A stretch of DNA of 64,000 nt, from assembly GCA_017412765.1 (NCBI GenBank), contig JAFPWN010000044.1, positions 1 through 64,000 on the forward strand, in the 5' to 3' direction. The notes under the pieces are model-generated. The model was not told where the DNA came from, searched no databases, and worked only from the letters and a program-made list of their open reading frames with translations. Source of the stretch: Oscillospiraceae bacterium (GTDB lineage: Bacteria > Bacillota > Clostridia > Oscillospirales > Oscillospiraceae). The position numbers and the translations under genes are program-made. Numbering within the stretch: the first letter of the stretch is position 1; the number at the start of each line of letters is the position of its first letter. Shown in pieces: positions 7,107 through 16,039 of the stretch.

Positions 7107-8486
7107 GTGAAAATGAAACCCATTACGCTTGAAAAAGTTGCAGAAATAACCGGCGGCGCCTACGTCGGCGCGGCGCTCAGAAAATATGAGCGCATCGAAT
7201 CCGTCACTATGGACTCGCGCGCGGTAGAGCGAGGGAGCCTTTTCGTGTGCATCAAGGGCGCGAGAGCGGACGGCCACGACTTTGCGAAGGCCGCCTGCGA
7301 GAGCGGCGCGATCTGCCGCCTCTGCGAACGCCCGCTTGACGACGACTATCCCTACGTCCTCGTTTCAGACGCGAAGGCGGCGCTCCGCGCGCTCGCGGAG
7401 TGGTACAGAAAGCAGTTCACGATCCCGATCGTCGCCATTATAGGCTCAGTCGGCAAGACAACGGCCAAGGAGATGGTCGCGGCAGTCCTCGGGAGAGAAA
7501 AGCTCGTCCTCAAGACCGAGGCAAACCTCAATAACGAGCTCGGCGTTCCGCTCACGCTTCTCAAATTGCGCGAGGAGCACGAGGCGGCGGTCGTCGAGAT
7601 GGGCATTTCCGACTTCGGTGAGATGAGCGTTCTCGCAAAAATGGTTCGCCCGGACATTGTCGTGTTCACCTCCGTCGGCTATTGCCACCTTGAAAACCTC
7701 GGCTCGCTCGACGGCGTTCTGAAGGCGAAGAGCGAGGTGTTCGACTTCATGGCGGAGGACTCCGTCGCTGTTCTGAACGGCGACGATGACAAGCTCGCTT
7801 CCCTTGATCCGGGTGTTAAGGTCATTCGCTACGGAGTGGGGGAGGAGTGCGACGTAAGAGCCGAAAATATCGAAAATCTCGGCTTCCAGGGCGTTTCTTG
7901 CGACATCAGGTGGGGAAATAACGCCATTTTCACGCTCATACCCGCGTTCGGCACGCACATCGTCTACGGTGCGCTCGCGGCCGCGGCGGTGGGCAAGACC
8001 CTCGGCGTTTCCGCTGAGAATATAATGCGCGGCATCGCGGATTACCGCCCGGTCGGTTCGCGCGCGAACGTAATAGACACCGGCAAGATAACGATAATCG
8101 ACGACTGCTACAACGCGAACCCGAACTCCATGGCGGCGGCGATCCGCTCGCTCTCGAGCATAAACGCGCTCACCGGCAAGACCGGCAAGCGAATCGCGAT
8201 CCTCGGCGACATGAAGGAGCTCGGGCGCGACAGCGCGGAGCTGCACCGCGATATGGGCGAGGAGGCGGCGAGAGTGCGTCTCGACCTCGTGGTCGCTATC
8301 GGCCCGGAGGCGAAGAAGATAGCGGAGGGTATGAAGAGCGGCGGCGGCAACGCCGTCTGGCTGAAGGATAAGTCGATGCTTTTCCCCGCGTTTGAAAAAA
8401 TCATAAGCCGCGGCGACGTCGTGCTCGTCAAGGCGAGCCACTCGATGGGCTTCGAGGAGATAACCGAGAGGCTGAAGCGGCTGTGA
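7107..8486 (+). CDS. murF: UDP-N-acetylmuramoyl-tripeptide--D-alanyl-D-alanine ligase
   Basis: MurF (459 residues) adds the D-Ala-D-Ala made by Ddl to UDP-MurNAc-tripeptide in the cytosol, using ATP. The Mur-ligase P-loop GSVGKTT begins at residue 113; the central-domain EANLNNELG and the C-terminal-domain DDCYNANPNSM are also present. The GTG at 7107 is chosen because AAGGAGG (7093-7099) is ideally spaced; ATG 7113 is an alternative. ddl-murF adjacency couples production and use of the dipeptide. The last 4 bases overlap the next gene. Confidence 0.95.
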   Translation: MKMKPITLEKVAEITGGAYVGAALRKYERIESVTMDSRAVERGSLFVCIKGARADGHDFAKAACESGAICRLCERPLDDDYPYVLVSDAKAALRALAEWYRKQFTIPIVAIIGSVGKTTAKEMVAAVLGREKLVLKTEANLNNELGVPLTLLKLREEHEAAVVEMGISDFGEMSVLAKMVRPDIVVFTSVGYCHLENLGSLDGVLKAKSEVFDFMAEDSVAVLNGDDDKLASLDPGVKVIRYGVGEECDVRAENIENLGFQGVSCDIRWGNNAIFTLIPAFGTHIVYGALAAAAVGKTLGVSAENIMRGIADYRPVGSRANVIDTGKITIIDDCYNANPNSMAAAIRSLSSINALTGKTGKRIAILGDMKELGRDSAELHRDMGEEAARVRLDLVVAIGPEAKKIAEGMKSGGGNAVWLKDKSMLFPAFEKIISRGDVVLVKASHSMGFEEITERLKRL

Positions 8487-9370
8487 GACTCAGCTACACA
8501 GCCCTTGAAAAGGACGCGGAGAGAAAGATCTACGGCATACTGCGCGGGGAGCTGAAGCTCTCCGCCGCGATCATACGCCGCCTCAAGAACGCGAAGGCGA
8601 TATACTTAAACGGCGAGCCGGCTTACGCCACGGTGCGCGTAAAGCCGGGAGATCTTGTTGAGGCTGAGATATTATCAGCCGAGCGGGAGCCGGATCTCGT
8701 TCCGGAGAACGGAGAGATCGCGATACTTCTTGAAACACCGCAGTTTATCGCCGTGGACAAGCCGGCGGGACAGATAGTCCATCCCTCGTGCGCGCGGCCG
8801 ACCGGCTCACTTGCCAATTTCGTCGCGGGGTATTTCAGGAAGAGCGGGCAGGACTGCGCCTGCCACGTCGTAAACCGCCTTGACCGCGACACCTCGGGGA
8901 TCGTCATCTTCGCCAAGAGCGCGCACTGGAAAACGATCATGTGCGGGGAGCTCAAAAGTGAGGAAGCGGTCAAGGAGTATGAAGCCGTTGTATTTGGCAG
9001 AATGCCGGACTCCGATGGGATCATCGACCTGCCAATACGCCGCGCCGAGCCTCAGATGATGCGCAGGATCGTATCAGAGGACGGCAAGAGGGCGATAACC
9101 GAGTACGAGGTCATCGAAACCGGCGAGCGCACACAGCGCGTGCGCTATCGCCTCAGAACGGGCAGAACGCATCAGATAAGAGTACATTCGAGCTTTCTCG
9201 GCGCGCCGCTCGTGGGCGACAGACTCTACGGAACGCCTGAGAGCATAGCGTTTTCCGAGGAACGCGGTATAAATGAGCATATTCTCCGGTGCGGGAGAAT
9301 GGAATTTTCTTTTCTCGGGGAAAAAATCAAAATAAATGCTTGCAAAATGCGCGAGGCTGTGATATACTAA
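8483..9370 (+). CDS. RluA-family 23S rRNA/tRNA pseudouridine synthase
   Basis: A 295-residue pseudouridine synthase. An N-terminal S4-like RNA-binding part (about residues 15-70, with KPGDLVEAEI) is followed by the catalytic domain with RLDRDTSG, where Asp134 is the expected nucleophile, and RTGRTHQIRVH near residue 230. The target uridine (RluD, RluC or tRNA type) cannot be fixed from motifs. The start GTG at 8483 overlaps the murF stop (GTGA), indicating translational coupling. The rpmE promoter lies inside its last codons. Confidence 0.9.
   Translation: MRLSYTALEKDAERKIYGILRGELKLSAAIIRRLKNAKAIYLNGEPAYATVRVKPGDLVEAEILSAEREPDLVPENGEIAILLETPQFIAVDKPAGQIVHPSCARPTGSLANFVAGYFRKSGQDCACHVVNRLDRDTSGIVIFAKSAHWKTIMCGELKSEEAVKEYEAVVFGRMPDSDGIIDLPIRRAEPQMMRRIVSEDGKRAITEYEVIETGERTQRVRYRLRTGRTHQIRVHSSFLGAPLVGDRLYGTPESIAFSEERGINEHILRCGRMEFSFLGEKIKINACKMREAVIY
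9340..9368 (+). promoter_or_regulatory. Sigma-A promoter of rpmE, inside the upstream gene
   Basis: TTGCAA (9340-9345), 17-base spacer, TATACT (9363-9368). It is embedded in the 3' end of the pseudouridine synthase gene. Confidence 0.75.
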
Positions 9371-9409
9371 CTCTCGCTCAGTTAAGAAAGTAAGAAAGAG
9401 GTGAGCTTA

Positions 9410-9610
9410 ATGAAGGAAGGAATCCATCCTAACTACGAGCAGACGACTATCAGATGCGCCTGCGGTGAGGTTATCGAGACGGGCAGCACAAAGAAGGATA
9501 TCAAGGTTGAAATCTGCTCTAAGTGTCACCCCTTCTACACCGGCAAGCAGAAGCTGGTCGATACCAGCGGCCGTGTTGATAAGTTCAACAAGAAGTTCGG
9601 ACTTAAGTAA
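9410..9610 (+). CDS. rpmE: 50S ribosomal protein L31 (zinc-binding form)
   Basis: A 66-residue L31 with the usual start [11 protein letters not shown] and four cysteines/histidine-containing sites (CAC near residue 17, [10 protein letters not shown] near 38-47) that mark the zinc-binding C+ form. ATG 9410 follows AAAGAGGTGAG. It sits on the outer large subunit at the subunit interface. A zinc-free paralogue is not present in this window. Confidence 0.97.
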   Translation: MKEGIHPNYEQTTIRCACGEVIETGSTKKDIKVEICSKCHPFYTGKQKLVDTSGRVDKFNKKFGLK

Positions 9611-9621
9611 AAACCGACATG

Positions 9622-9652
9622 AAAAAGCACCCTCGTTCGAGGGTGCTTTTTT
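9622..9652. terminator. Bidirectional terminator between rpmE and the SLH gene
   Basis: AAAAAGCACCCTCG pairs with CGAGGGTGCTTTTTT. A and T tracts on the two sides let it end both converging transcripts. Confidence 0.9.
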
Positions 9653-9653
9653 G

Positions 9654-10589
9654 TTACTTCAGCCAGCTCCAGAGGCCCTTGGCTTCGCGGCTCTCCACTA
9701 TTTTTGCCGCGCGGGTGAGCATTCTCGCGGCGTCGGCGCGGGTGAGAAGACCGGAGAAGCAGGGGATATCAACGCTCTTTAGATCGCTGACGCTCGTCTG
9801 CGCCCATACGGGCACCGCGTCGTCCCCGATTGCGGCGGTCTCGGTTATGCCGAGGGCGTTGTCGAGGATAACCGCAGCCTCATAGCTCGTTACAGCGTCG
9901 CCGGAGCGGAAAACGGCGGCGCCGTTTTCATTGAGCGAGCCGCGCACGATGCCGCCGATGACTGCCGCGGAAACGTAGGGCTTGACCCAGACCGGGATAG
10001 CGTCGTCATCCGAGAAGCCGGTGCGGGATACGGCGATACTTGCGTCAAGACCGCAGATATCCATGCACATGGCTAAGAATTCGCCGCGGCTGACGGTCTC
10101 GTCGGGACGGAAAACGTATTTGCCGCCGACCATCTCTCCGAGGAAAACGCCCTTTTCAGCGAGAAACACCGCCTCATAGCTCGAAACGTCGGAGTAGGTG
10201 ACCTTCGTCTGCTGCTTTTTGATCTCAACGGTTACGGTCGCCTCGCCGGAGACGCCGCCCTTAGAGTCGATCGCAACGTACTTGAAGGTGTCCTTTCCGC
10301 TCTTTCCGTCCTTCGGAACGTAGCTGAACTCGGCGCCGTCAACAGTTACAACGCCCTTCTTCGGCTCTACGGAGACCTTGTAGGTCACGCTGTCGCCCTC
10401 GGGGTCGTGAGCGCGGAACGAAGATACGACAGTGACGCCCTTATAAGTTTCAACAGTAAGATTTTCCGCAACGGGCGCGGCATTCTTAGCAGTAACCGAA
10501 ACGGTAAGATAATCCGCCGCAAAAGCCGGGATCGAGAGAAAAAGGCACAGCGCAAGACACGCTGCCAGAGCAATACGCAAGCTTTTCAT
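9654..10589 (-). CDS. Secreted Ig-like / S-layer homology (SLH) domain protein
   Basis: A 311-residue exported protein. It has a signal peptide (residues 1-24, ending IPAFA), a bacterial Ig/cadherin-like domain (about 30-125, with AHDPEGDSVTY and GKDTFKYVAIDSKGG), and two to three SLH-like motifs (about 130-300, e.g. GVFLGEMVGGKYVFRPDETV followed by SRGEFLAM). SLH modules bind secondary cell-wall polymers, so it is probably held on the cell surface. ATG 10589 follows a good AGGAGG site. It stands alone on the minus strand; its ligand or structural role is unknown. Confidence 0.85.
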   Translation of the reverse strand: MKSLRIALAACLALCLFLSIPAFAADYLTVSVTAKNAAPVAENLTVETYKGVTVVSSFRAHDPEGDSVTYKVSVEPKKGVVTVDGAEFSYVPKDGKSGKDTFKYVAIDSKGGVSGEATVTVEIKKQQTKVTYSDVSSYEAVFLAEKGVFLGEMVGGKYVFRPDETVSRGEFLAMCMDICGLDASIAVSRTGFSDDDAIPVWVKPYVSAAVIGGIVRGSLNENGAAVFRSGDAVTSYEAAVILDNALGITETAAIGDDAVPVWAQTSVSDLKSVDIPCFSGLLTRADAARMLTRAAKIVESREAKGLWSWLK

Positions 10590-10691
10590 CTGAAAAAACC
10601 TCCTATGGAATTGTGCTTATAGCATTTCCCACAAATTGCGAATTATCAAAACTTTTTGTGAATAATCTTTACCAAAAGGAGGTAAATCAGC

Positions 10692-10892
10692 ATGATCTAT
10701 GAGGGTAAGACGAGCCGCAGGCGCAGAAAAAAGCCGCAGGGCGGCGGAGGGATCGCCATTCTCGTGCTCGCGTGGATAATCTTCGCCGTCGCCGGGGCGG
10801 CGTATCTGAGACCGGATCTCTTCGAGGGACTTGACTACCACGCCGCGGTGGAAACGCTCGGAACGGCGTTCAGAAGCGCTATCGGTGCTTAA
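10692..10892 (+). CDS. Small single-pass membrane protein upstream of the M50 protease
   Basis: A 66-residue protein with a basic N-terminus (residues 7-15, TSRRRRKKP) and one membrane helix (about 22-42, IAILVLAWIIFAVAGAAYL). It has a very strong ribosome site (AAAAGGAGGT) before ATG 10692. It overlaps the start of the M50 protease by 8 bases, so the two are translated together. By position it could play the part SpoIVFA plays for SpoIVFB (membrane partner), but it is far smaller than SpoIVFA and shows no LytM domain; this is inference. Confidence 0.75.
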   Translation: MIYEGKTSRRRRKKPQGGGGIAILVLAWIIFAVAGAAYLRPDLFEGLDYHAAVETLGTAFRSAIGA

Positions 10893-11358
10893 CGATCTTT
10901 TCTATGCCGTCCTCGCCGCGGGGGCGCACGAGCTGGGGCATATCGCGGCGATCTACGCCCTCGGCGGCAGGGTGGAGCGCTTCACAGCCGATCCCGGCGG
11001 GCTGAATATCCGGTACTGCGGAGGCTTTTCACCGGCACAGGACGCGCTTATCGCGCTCGCGGGGCCGGCAATGAACCTTGTTATGGCGGTTTTAAGCGCG
11101 TTTTTCGGCTTTTTCGGCGGCTATTTCATCGGAATTAATCTCGTTTTCTGCATTTTCAACCTCATTCCGATCTCGATACTCGACGGAGGCAGGATCATCG
11201 CGCCGTATCTCGGAGCGAGGACGCTGTATCTTGATATCGCGCTCATAACGGCGCTTTTTATCCTCGGACTTTTCATTTGGCGCGCGGCGGGCAATCCGAC
11301 AATGGTCGTCGCTTCCTTTATGATGCTCTTTCTCTGCTTGCAAAATAGGCGATATTAG
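10885..11358 (+). CDS. Minimal M50-family intramembrane metalloprotease (SpoIVFB-like)
   Basis: A 157-residue site-2 protease. The zinc motif HELGH is at residues 15-19 and the second metal motif (N92 ... ILDGGR, Asp100) lies in a later membrane segment, as in group-B M50 enzymes such as SpoIVFB, which cuts pro-sigma-K. Four to five membrane segments are visible. The GTG at 10885 lies in the preceding gene (8-base overlap). It lacks PDZ and CBS domains, so it is close to the smallest working core. The substrate is unknown; a sporulation role is a guess from size and partner arrangement. Confidence 0.85.
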   Translation: MLNDLFYAVLAAGAHELGHIAAIYALGGRVERFTADPGGLNIRYCGGFSPAQDALIALAGPAMNLVMAVLSAFFGFFGGYFIGINLVFCIFNLIPISILDGGRIIAPYLGARTLYLDIALITALFILGLFIWRAAGNPTMVVASFMMLFLCLQNRRY

Positions 11359-11398
11359 TGTAAAATATCTCTATATATACATACAGAGGAGCTTTGCC

Positions 11399-13222
11399 TT
11401 GAACGAGAAGCTTGAGCGCATCCTCCAGAGGGTGCAGAAGCCGTCGCGCTACACCGGCGGCGAATACAACGAGATAATAAAGGATAAAAGTGAGGTCAAT
11501 TTCCGCTTCGCCTTCTGTTTTCCGGATACCTACGAGATCGGAATGTCGAACCTCGGCGTGCGAATACTCTACGGTGCGCTGAACGCCATGCCGGGGGTGT
11601 GGTGCGAGCGCGTTTTCGCGCCCTGGGGAGATATGGAGAACGAGATGCGCGCCTCCGGGATCCCGCTCTACGCGCTTGAATCAGGCGACCCTGTAAAGGA
11701 TTTCGACGTTGTGGCGTTCTCACTCGGCTACGAGATGGCGTACACCTCCGTCCTTGATTTATTAGACCTCGCCGGACTTCCCATACATTCCTCGGAGCGC
11801 GCGTCCCTCACGCCGATAGTTATGGCGGGCGGCACGAGCTGCATCAATGCCGAGCCGATGGCGGATTTCATCGACCTGTTTCTCATCGGCGAGGGCGAGG
11901 AGCTCGACTGCGAGGTGGTCGAGCTTCTGCGAAAAGCAAAGCGCGAGGGCTGGACCAAGGAGAAATACCTCAGAGAAGCCGCGAAAATCGAGGGCGTCTA
12001 CGTGCCCTCGCTCTACTCCGTGAGCTACAACGAGGACGGCACCGTTGCCTCCATCGAGGGCAATAAGGTGCGCAAGCGCGTTATCGAAAACCTCGACGAG
12101 GCGTATTACCCCGCAAAGACCATCGTGCCGAGCACTGAGATAATCCACGACCGCGTAGTTCTCGAGGTCATGCGCGGCTGCATTCGCGGCTGCCGCTTCT
12201 GCCAGGCGGGATATGCATACCGCCCCGTTCGCCGCAGGAGCGCGGACAAGCTTCTTGAGATCGCAAAGGAGAGCCTCATTGACTCCGGCTACGAGGAAAT
12301 AACGCTCTCTTCACTGTCAACCTCGGACTTCAAGGGACTCGGCGAGCTTGCGGACGGACTTCTCAGCTTCTGCGAGCCGAGGATGATAAGCCTCTCGCTG
12401 CCGTCTCTCAGAGCGGACAACTTTTCGATGGATCTGATGGAGAGAGTTCAGAAGGTCAGAAAGACCGGACTTACCTTCGCGCCCGAGGCGGGAAGTCAGC
12501 GCCTCAGGGACGTTATAAACAAGAACGTAACGGAGGAGGATCTCCTCCATTCCTGCGCCGTCGCGTTCGCGGGCGGCTGGTCAACGCTGAAGCTGTATTT
12601 CATGATCGGACTTCCGACCGAGACGGATGAGGACGTGCTTGCTATCGCAGACCTTGCCCACAAGGTGCAGGAGTGCTGGTATGAGAACACGCGCAACCGC
12701 GCGAGGGGACTGAAAATTACGGTTTCGACCTCGCTGTTCGTGCCGAAGCCGCACACTCCGTTCCAGTGGGAGCCGCAGATAGACTCAGAAACGTATCAGC
12801 ACCGCGTCGGCATACTGAAGGAGGCGCTCAAAAAGGTCAGAAGCGTGACATATAACTGGCACAACACCGAAATATCGCTCATCGAGGCGGTGCTGTCCCG
12901 CGGCGACAGAAGGCTCGGCGCCGTTATCGAGGAGGTCTGGAGAAACGGCGGACGGCTGGAGGCGTGGAGCGAGTATTTCTCACTCGAGCGCTGGCTCGGC
13001 GCTATGGAGAAGTTCGGCCTGAGTCCGGATTTCTACGCCTTCCGCAGCAGACCCTCCGACGAGGTGCTGCCGTGGGATATGATCGACCTCGGCGTAAATA
13101 AAAAGTACCTTGCAAGAGAGCGCGAGCAGGCGTACAAGGGCGTTATCACGCCGGACTGCCGCGTAAAATGCACCGGCTGCGGCGCGAACTGCCTCTTAAA
13201 GGAGCGTGAGTGCGATGAGTAG
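11399..13222 (+). CDS. TIGR03960-type B12-binding/radical SAM protein
   Basis: A 607-residue protein of the TIGR03960 radical-SAM family, with an N-terminal cobalamin-binding-like half (about 1-230) and the [4Fe-4S] cluster motif CIRGCRFC at residues 261-268 followed by the SAM barrel. The C-terminal Cys-rich tail (CRVKCTGCGANC) may bind a further cluster. The reaction is not established for this family. TTG 11399 with AGAGGAG upstream is chosen as start. The next gene (TIGR03936/DUF2344) is its constant partner; in many Clostridia ribonuclease G follows, but not here. Confidence 0.9.
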   Translation: MNEKLERILQRVQKPSRYTGGEYNEIIKDKSEVNFRFAFCFPDTYEIGMSNLGVRILYGALNAMPGVWCERVFAPWGDMENEMRASGIPLYALESGDPVKDFDVVAFSLGYEMAYTSVLDLLDLAGLPIHSSERASLTPIVMAGGTSCINAEPMADFIDLFLIGEGEELDCEVVELLRKAKREGWTKEKYLREAAKIEGVYVPSLYSVSYNEDGTVASIEGNKVRKRVIENLDEAYYPAKTIVPSTEIIHDRVVLEVMRGCIRGCRFCQAGYAYRPVRRRSADKLLEIAKESLIDSGYEEITLSSLSTSDFKGLGELADGLLSFCEPRMISLSLPSLRADNFSMDLMERVQKVRKTGLTFAPEAGSQRLRDVINKNVTEEDLLHSCAVAFAGGWSTLKLYFMIGLPTETDEDVLAIADLAHKVQECWYENTRNRARGLKITVSTSLFVPKPHTPFQWEPQIDSETYQHRVGILKEALKKVRSVTYNWHNTEISLIEAVLSRGDRRLGAVIEEVWRNGGRLEAWSEYFSLERWLGAMEKFGLSPDFYAFRSRPSDEVLPWDMIDLGVNKKYLAREREQAYKGVITPDCRVKCTGCGANCLLKERECDE

Positions 13223-13868
13223 GATTATTTTCAGAAAAGAGGGGAGAGCGAAGTACATCTCCCACCTCGACCTTATGCGCACGATGCAGCGCGTTTTCAT
13301 CAGAGCGGGCGTTCAGATAAAGCACACCGAGGGCTTCAATCCGCACCCGTATATGGCTTTTGCCCTGCCGCTCTCCGTCGGTATGGAGTCCGACTATGAG
13401 ATACTCGACTTCAAGCTGACCGGCGGCGCGGCTCTCGAGGAGCTGCCGGAGCTTATAACGCGCTTCTCGCCCGAGGGGATAACCGTTCTCGAGGCTTACG
13501 AGGAGGAGCGAAAGCTGAGAGATATGGCTTTTCTGCGCGTGGATATACGGCTTATCTACGATAACGGAGTGCCTTCCGGCGCTGCGGAGCAGCTGGGCGA
13601 GCTGTACGCGCGCCCGGAGCTTGTTGTTGAGAAGTTCTCAAAGGGCAAGATGAAATCCGAGGACATCGCGCCGATGATAGCGGAGGCGGCTTTTGAGGAG
13701 GCGGAAGGCGAGATAATCGCGGACGCGCTTCTCTCGGCGCAGACCCCCGCGCTCTCCCCGAATACGTTTCTGAACGCGATAGATACGTATATTCCGGAGC
13801 TGAAGCCGGATTTTGTGAAAGTTCGCCGGAAAATGCTCTATGACAAGGATAAAAAGGAGTTCAGATAA
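13215..13868 (+). CDS. TIGR03936 / DUF2344 radical-SAM-linked protein
   Basis: A 217-residue protein beginning MSRIIFRKEGRAKYISHLDL, typical of the DUF2344 family found next to, or fused to, TIGR03960 radical-SAM proteins. It overlaps its partner by 8 bases. GTG 13206 is an alternative start. Its biochemical role is unknown; tight linkage indicates the two act together. Confidence 0.88.
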   Translation: MSRIIFRKEGRAKYISHLDLMRTMQRVFIRAGVQIKHTEGFNPHPYMAFALPLSVGMESDYEILDFKLTGGAALEELPELITRFSPEGITVLEAYEEERKLRDMAFLRVDIRLIYDNGVPSGAAEQLGELYARPELVVEKFSKGKMKSEDIAPMIAEAAFEEAEGEIIADALLSAQTPALSPNTFLNAIDTYIPELKPDFVKVRRKMLYDKDKKEFR

Positions 13869-13889
13869 TAAAGAATTCTCAAAAATCGC

Positions 13890-13918
13890 TTGACATTTTT
13901 CTGCTCTTCACTTATAAT
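13890..13918 (+). promoter_or_regulatory. Consensus sigma-A promoter of yceD-rpmF
   Basis: TTGACA (13890-13895), 17-base spacer, TATAAT (13913-13918): both hexamers match the consensus exactly. Confidence 0.9.
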
Positions 13919-13949
13919 ACTTTAGCGCAACTATGGAAGGAAAAGTGCT

Positions 13950-14444
13950 ATGAAGCTTGATCTTCGCAGTATAATTGACAGCGAGGGCTCACTTCTGCCG
14001 TTCCGCTTTGAGGTGGACGGCGATGAGCTCGACTTCGATACGGTGACTGAATTTACCTCTCCCGTGATCTACGAGGGAAACGTCGAAAACCACGCCGGGG
14101 CGCTCAGTGCCGTCGGCTCGGTGAACGCGAGCTTCAGCTGCGTTTGCGCCCGATGCCTCAAGGCGCTTGAAAAGACCGTTTCCATTCCTTTTACGGCGTA
14201 TCTCGCTGAGGAGCTTCAGGACGAGGATTCTGAAGACTATTACCTCATAGAGGGTGACGAGGTCGATATCGGCGAAGTTGCCCGTGACGCGCTTGTGCTG
14301 AATATGCCCACGCGGTTTCTCTGCGATGAGGACTGCAAGGGGCTGTGTCCCAAGTGCGGCAAAAACTTAAACGAAGGTCCCTGCGGTTGCGGGGAAGACC
14401 AAGACCCCAGGTTGGCTGCGTTAGCACAGCTCCTGGAGAACTAA
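13950..14444 (+). CDS. yceD: YceD / DUF177 family protein
   Basis: A 164-residue DUF177 protein, a family linked to 23S rRNA accumulation and nearly always encoded just before rpmF, as here (20-base gap). Cysteine pairs CVCARC (near residue 68) and [16 protein letters not shown] near the C-terminus suggest a zinc site. ATG 13950 follows GGAAGGAAAAG. Partner plsX/fab genes common downstream of rpmF are absent; a DUF512 gene follows instead. Confidence 0.9.
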   Translation: MKLDLRSIIDSEGSLLPFRFEVDGDELDFDTVTEFTSPVIYEGNVENHAGALSAVGSVNASFSCVCARCLKALEKTVSIPFTAYLAEELQDEDSEDYYLIEGDEVDIGEVARDALVLNMPTRFLCDEDCKGLCPKCGKNLNEGPCGCGEDQDPRLAALAQLLEN

Positions 14445-14464
14445 ATTTATCAGGAGGTGTCATC

Positions 14465-14650
14465 ATGGCAGTACCGAAGGGGAAAGTATCCAAGGCAAGG
14501 AGAGACAAGAGACGCGGCGGCAACTGGAAGCTTAAGGTTCCCGGTCTTGTTCCCTGCCCCAAGTGCGGTGAGCTTAACCTGCCCCACAGGGCATGCAGAG
14601 CCTGCGGCAGCTACAACGGCCGTGAAGTCGTTGCTGTAGAGGCGAAGTAA
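14465..14650 (+). CDS. rpmF: 50S ribosomal protein L32
   Basis: A 61-residue L32 beginning [17 protein letters not shown], with the zinc motif [25 protein letters not shown] lies just upstream of ATG 14465. Co-transcribed with yceD and followed by a hairpin terminator. Confidence 0.97.
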   Translation: MAVPKGKVSKARRDKRRGGNWKLKVPGLVPCPKCGELNLPHRACRACGSYNGREVVAVEAK

Positions 14651-14674
14651 GAAAGCACAGAAGGATATTGAGCG

Positions 14675-14700
14675 GCGGGTATTTCTACCCGCCGTTTTGC
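14675..14700 (+). terminator. Terminator after rpmF
   Basis: CGGCGGGTA and TACCCGCCG pair around TTTC, followed by four T. The T run is short, so some read-through into the DUF512 gene is likely. Confidence 0.7.
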
Positions 14701-14722
14701 CTTAGAAAAGGGGGAATTGCCC

Positions 14723-16024
14723 GTGAAAAACAAAATAAGCGCGGTAAGGCCCCACGCGCCGGCCTATCGCGCGGGGATACGACCCGGCGACAGACTCGTA
14801 GCCATCGGCGGCAAGGAGATACACGATATCCTCGACTATATGTACTACGGCTACGAGGACGACGCGATATTCACCGTCGAGCATCCGGACGGAACGAGCG
14901 AGGATTTCGAGGTCAAAAAGGACTTCGGGCAGGACGCCGGCCTTGACTTTGAGGAATATCTTATGGACAAGGCGAGAAGCTGCGCCAATAACTGCATCTT
15001 CTGCTTTGTGGATCAGCTGCCGGAGGGTATGCGCGATACGCTGTATTTCAAGGACGACGACGTGCGCCTCAGCTTCCTCACCGGCTCCTACATCACGCTC
15101 ACCAATATGGGCGAGCGCGAGATACAGCGCATAATCGACCTCAAAATCAGCCCTATAAACGTGTCCATACACACGATGAACAAGGATCTGCGCTGTATGA
15201 TGCTCGGCAATAAGAACGCCGGCAAGGGCGTCGATATCGTCCATAGACTCGCGGAGAACAACATCGAGATGAACTGCCAGATAGTCTGCTGCCCGGAGAT
15301 AAACGACGGCGACGAGCTCATGTATACGATGCGGGAGCTCAGCGCGCTCTATCCGAGCGTGAACTCCTGCTCCGTGATCCCGGTAGGACTGACGAAATTC
15401 CGCGAGGGGCTGTATCCCATGAAGCCGTTTACACGCGAGCACGCCGCGGAAACGCTCTCTCTTGTCGAAAAATTCGGCGAAGAGTGCATAGAAAAGTGCG
15501 GCTCGAGGATATTCTATCCGTCGGATGAGTTTTACCTCAAGGCGGGGCGGGATATGCCGGAGGAGGACTTTTACGAGGGCTATCCGCAGCTTGAAAACGG
15601 CGTCGGGCTTATCCGCCTTATGATGACCGAGTTTCAGGAGGCGGTGGACTACTGTGAGGACAAGCCCAAGGGAACGCCGTTCTCTATGGCGACAGGCTGC
15701 GCCTCAAGCTTTATGCTGCGTGAGCTTCTGAAGATCGCGCGCTCTAAGTGGCCGGAGATAAACGGCCGCGTCTATGAGATCAAAAACGACTTTTTCGGTC
15801 ACAGCATCGACGTTGCCGGGCTAATCACGGGGCACGACCTCATAAATCAGCTCAAGGGCAGGGAGCTGGGCGAAAGAGTTTACATAACCAATCGTATGCT
15901 GAAGGACGGCGAGGAGATATTCCTCGACGACATAACGCTCTCGGAGGCTTCCGAGGCGCTGGGCGTGCCGATAGTGCCGCTTGCCGGCTCCGGCGACGCC
16001 GTTCTCGGCGCAATGATGGAATAA
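14723..16024 (+). CDS. DUF512 family radical SAM protein with PDZ domain
   Basis: A 433-residue protein of the DUF512 family. It has an N-terminal PDZ-like domain (about residues 5-65, with AGIRPGDRLVAIGG), the radical-SAM cluster motif CANNCIFC at residues 87-94, and the C-terminal DUF512 region. The function is not known. GTG 14723 is preferred because AAAAGGGGG lies 9 bases upstream; TTG 14717 is in frame. In many Clostridia it sits directly before der, as here (15-base gap), suggesting a ribosome- or envelope-related role. Confidence 0.88.
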   Translation: MKNKISAVRPHAPAYRAGIRPGDRLVAIGGKEIHDILDYMYYGYEDDAIFTVEHPDGTSEDFEVKKDFGQDAGLDFEEYLMDKARSCANNCIFCFVDQLPEGMRDTLYFKDDDVRLSFLTGSYITLTNMGEREIQRIIDLKISPINVSIHTMNKDLRCMMLGNKNAGKGVDIVHRLAENNIEMNCQIVCCPEINDGDELMYTMRELSALYPSVNSCSVIPVGLTKFREGLYPMKPFTREHAAETLSLVEKFGEECIEKCGSRIFYPSDEFYLKAGRDMPEEDFYEGYPQLENGVGLIRLMMTEFQEAVDYCEDKPKGTPFSMATGCASSFMLRELLKIARSKWPEINGRVYEIKNDFFGHSIDVAGLITGHDLINQLKGRELGERVYITNRMLKDGEEIFLDDITLSEASEALGVPIVPLAGSGDAVLGAMME

Positions 16025-16039
16025 GTGGAGGGAAACACG

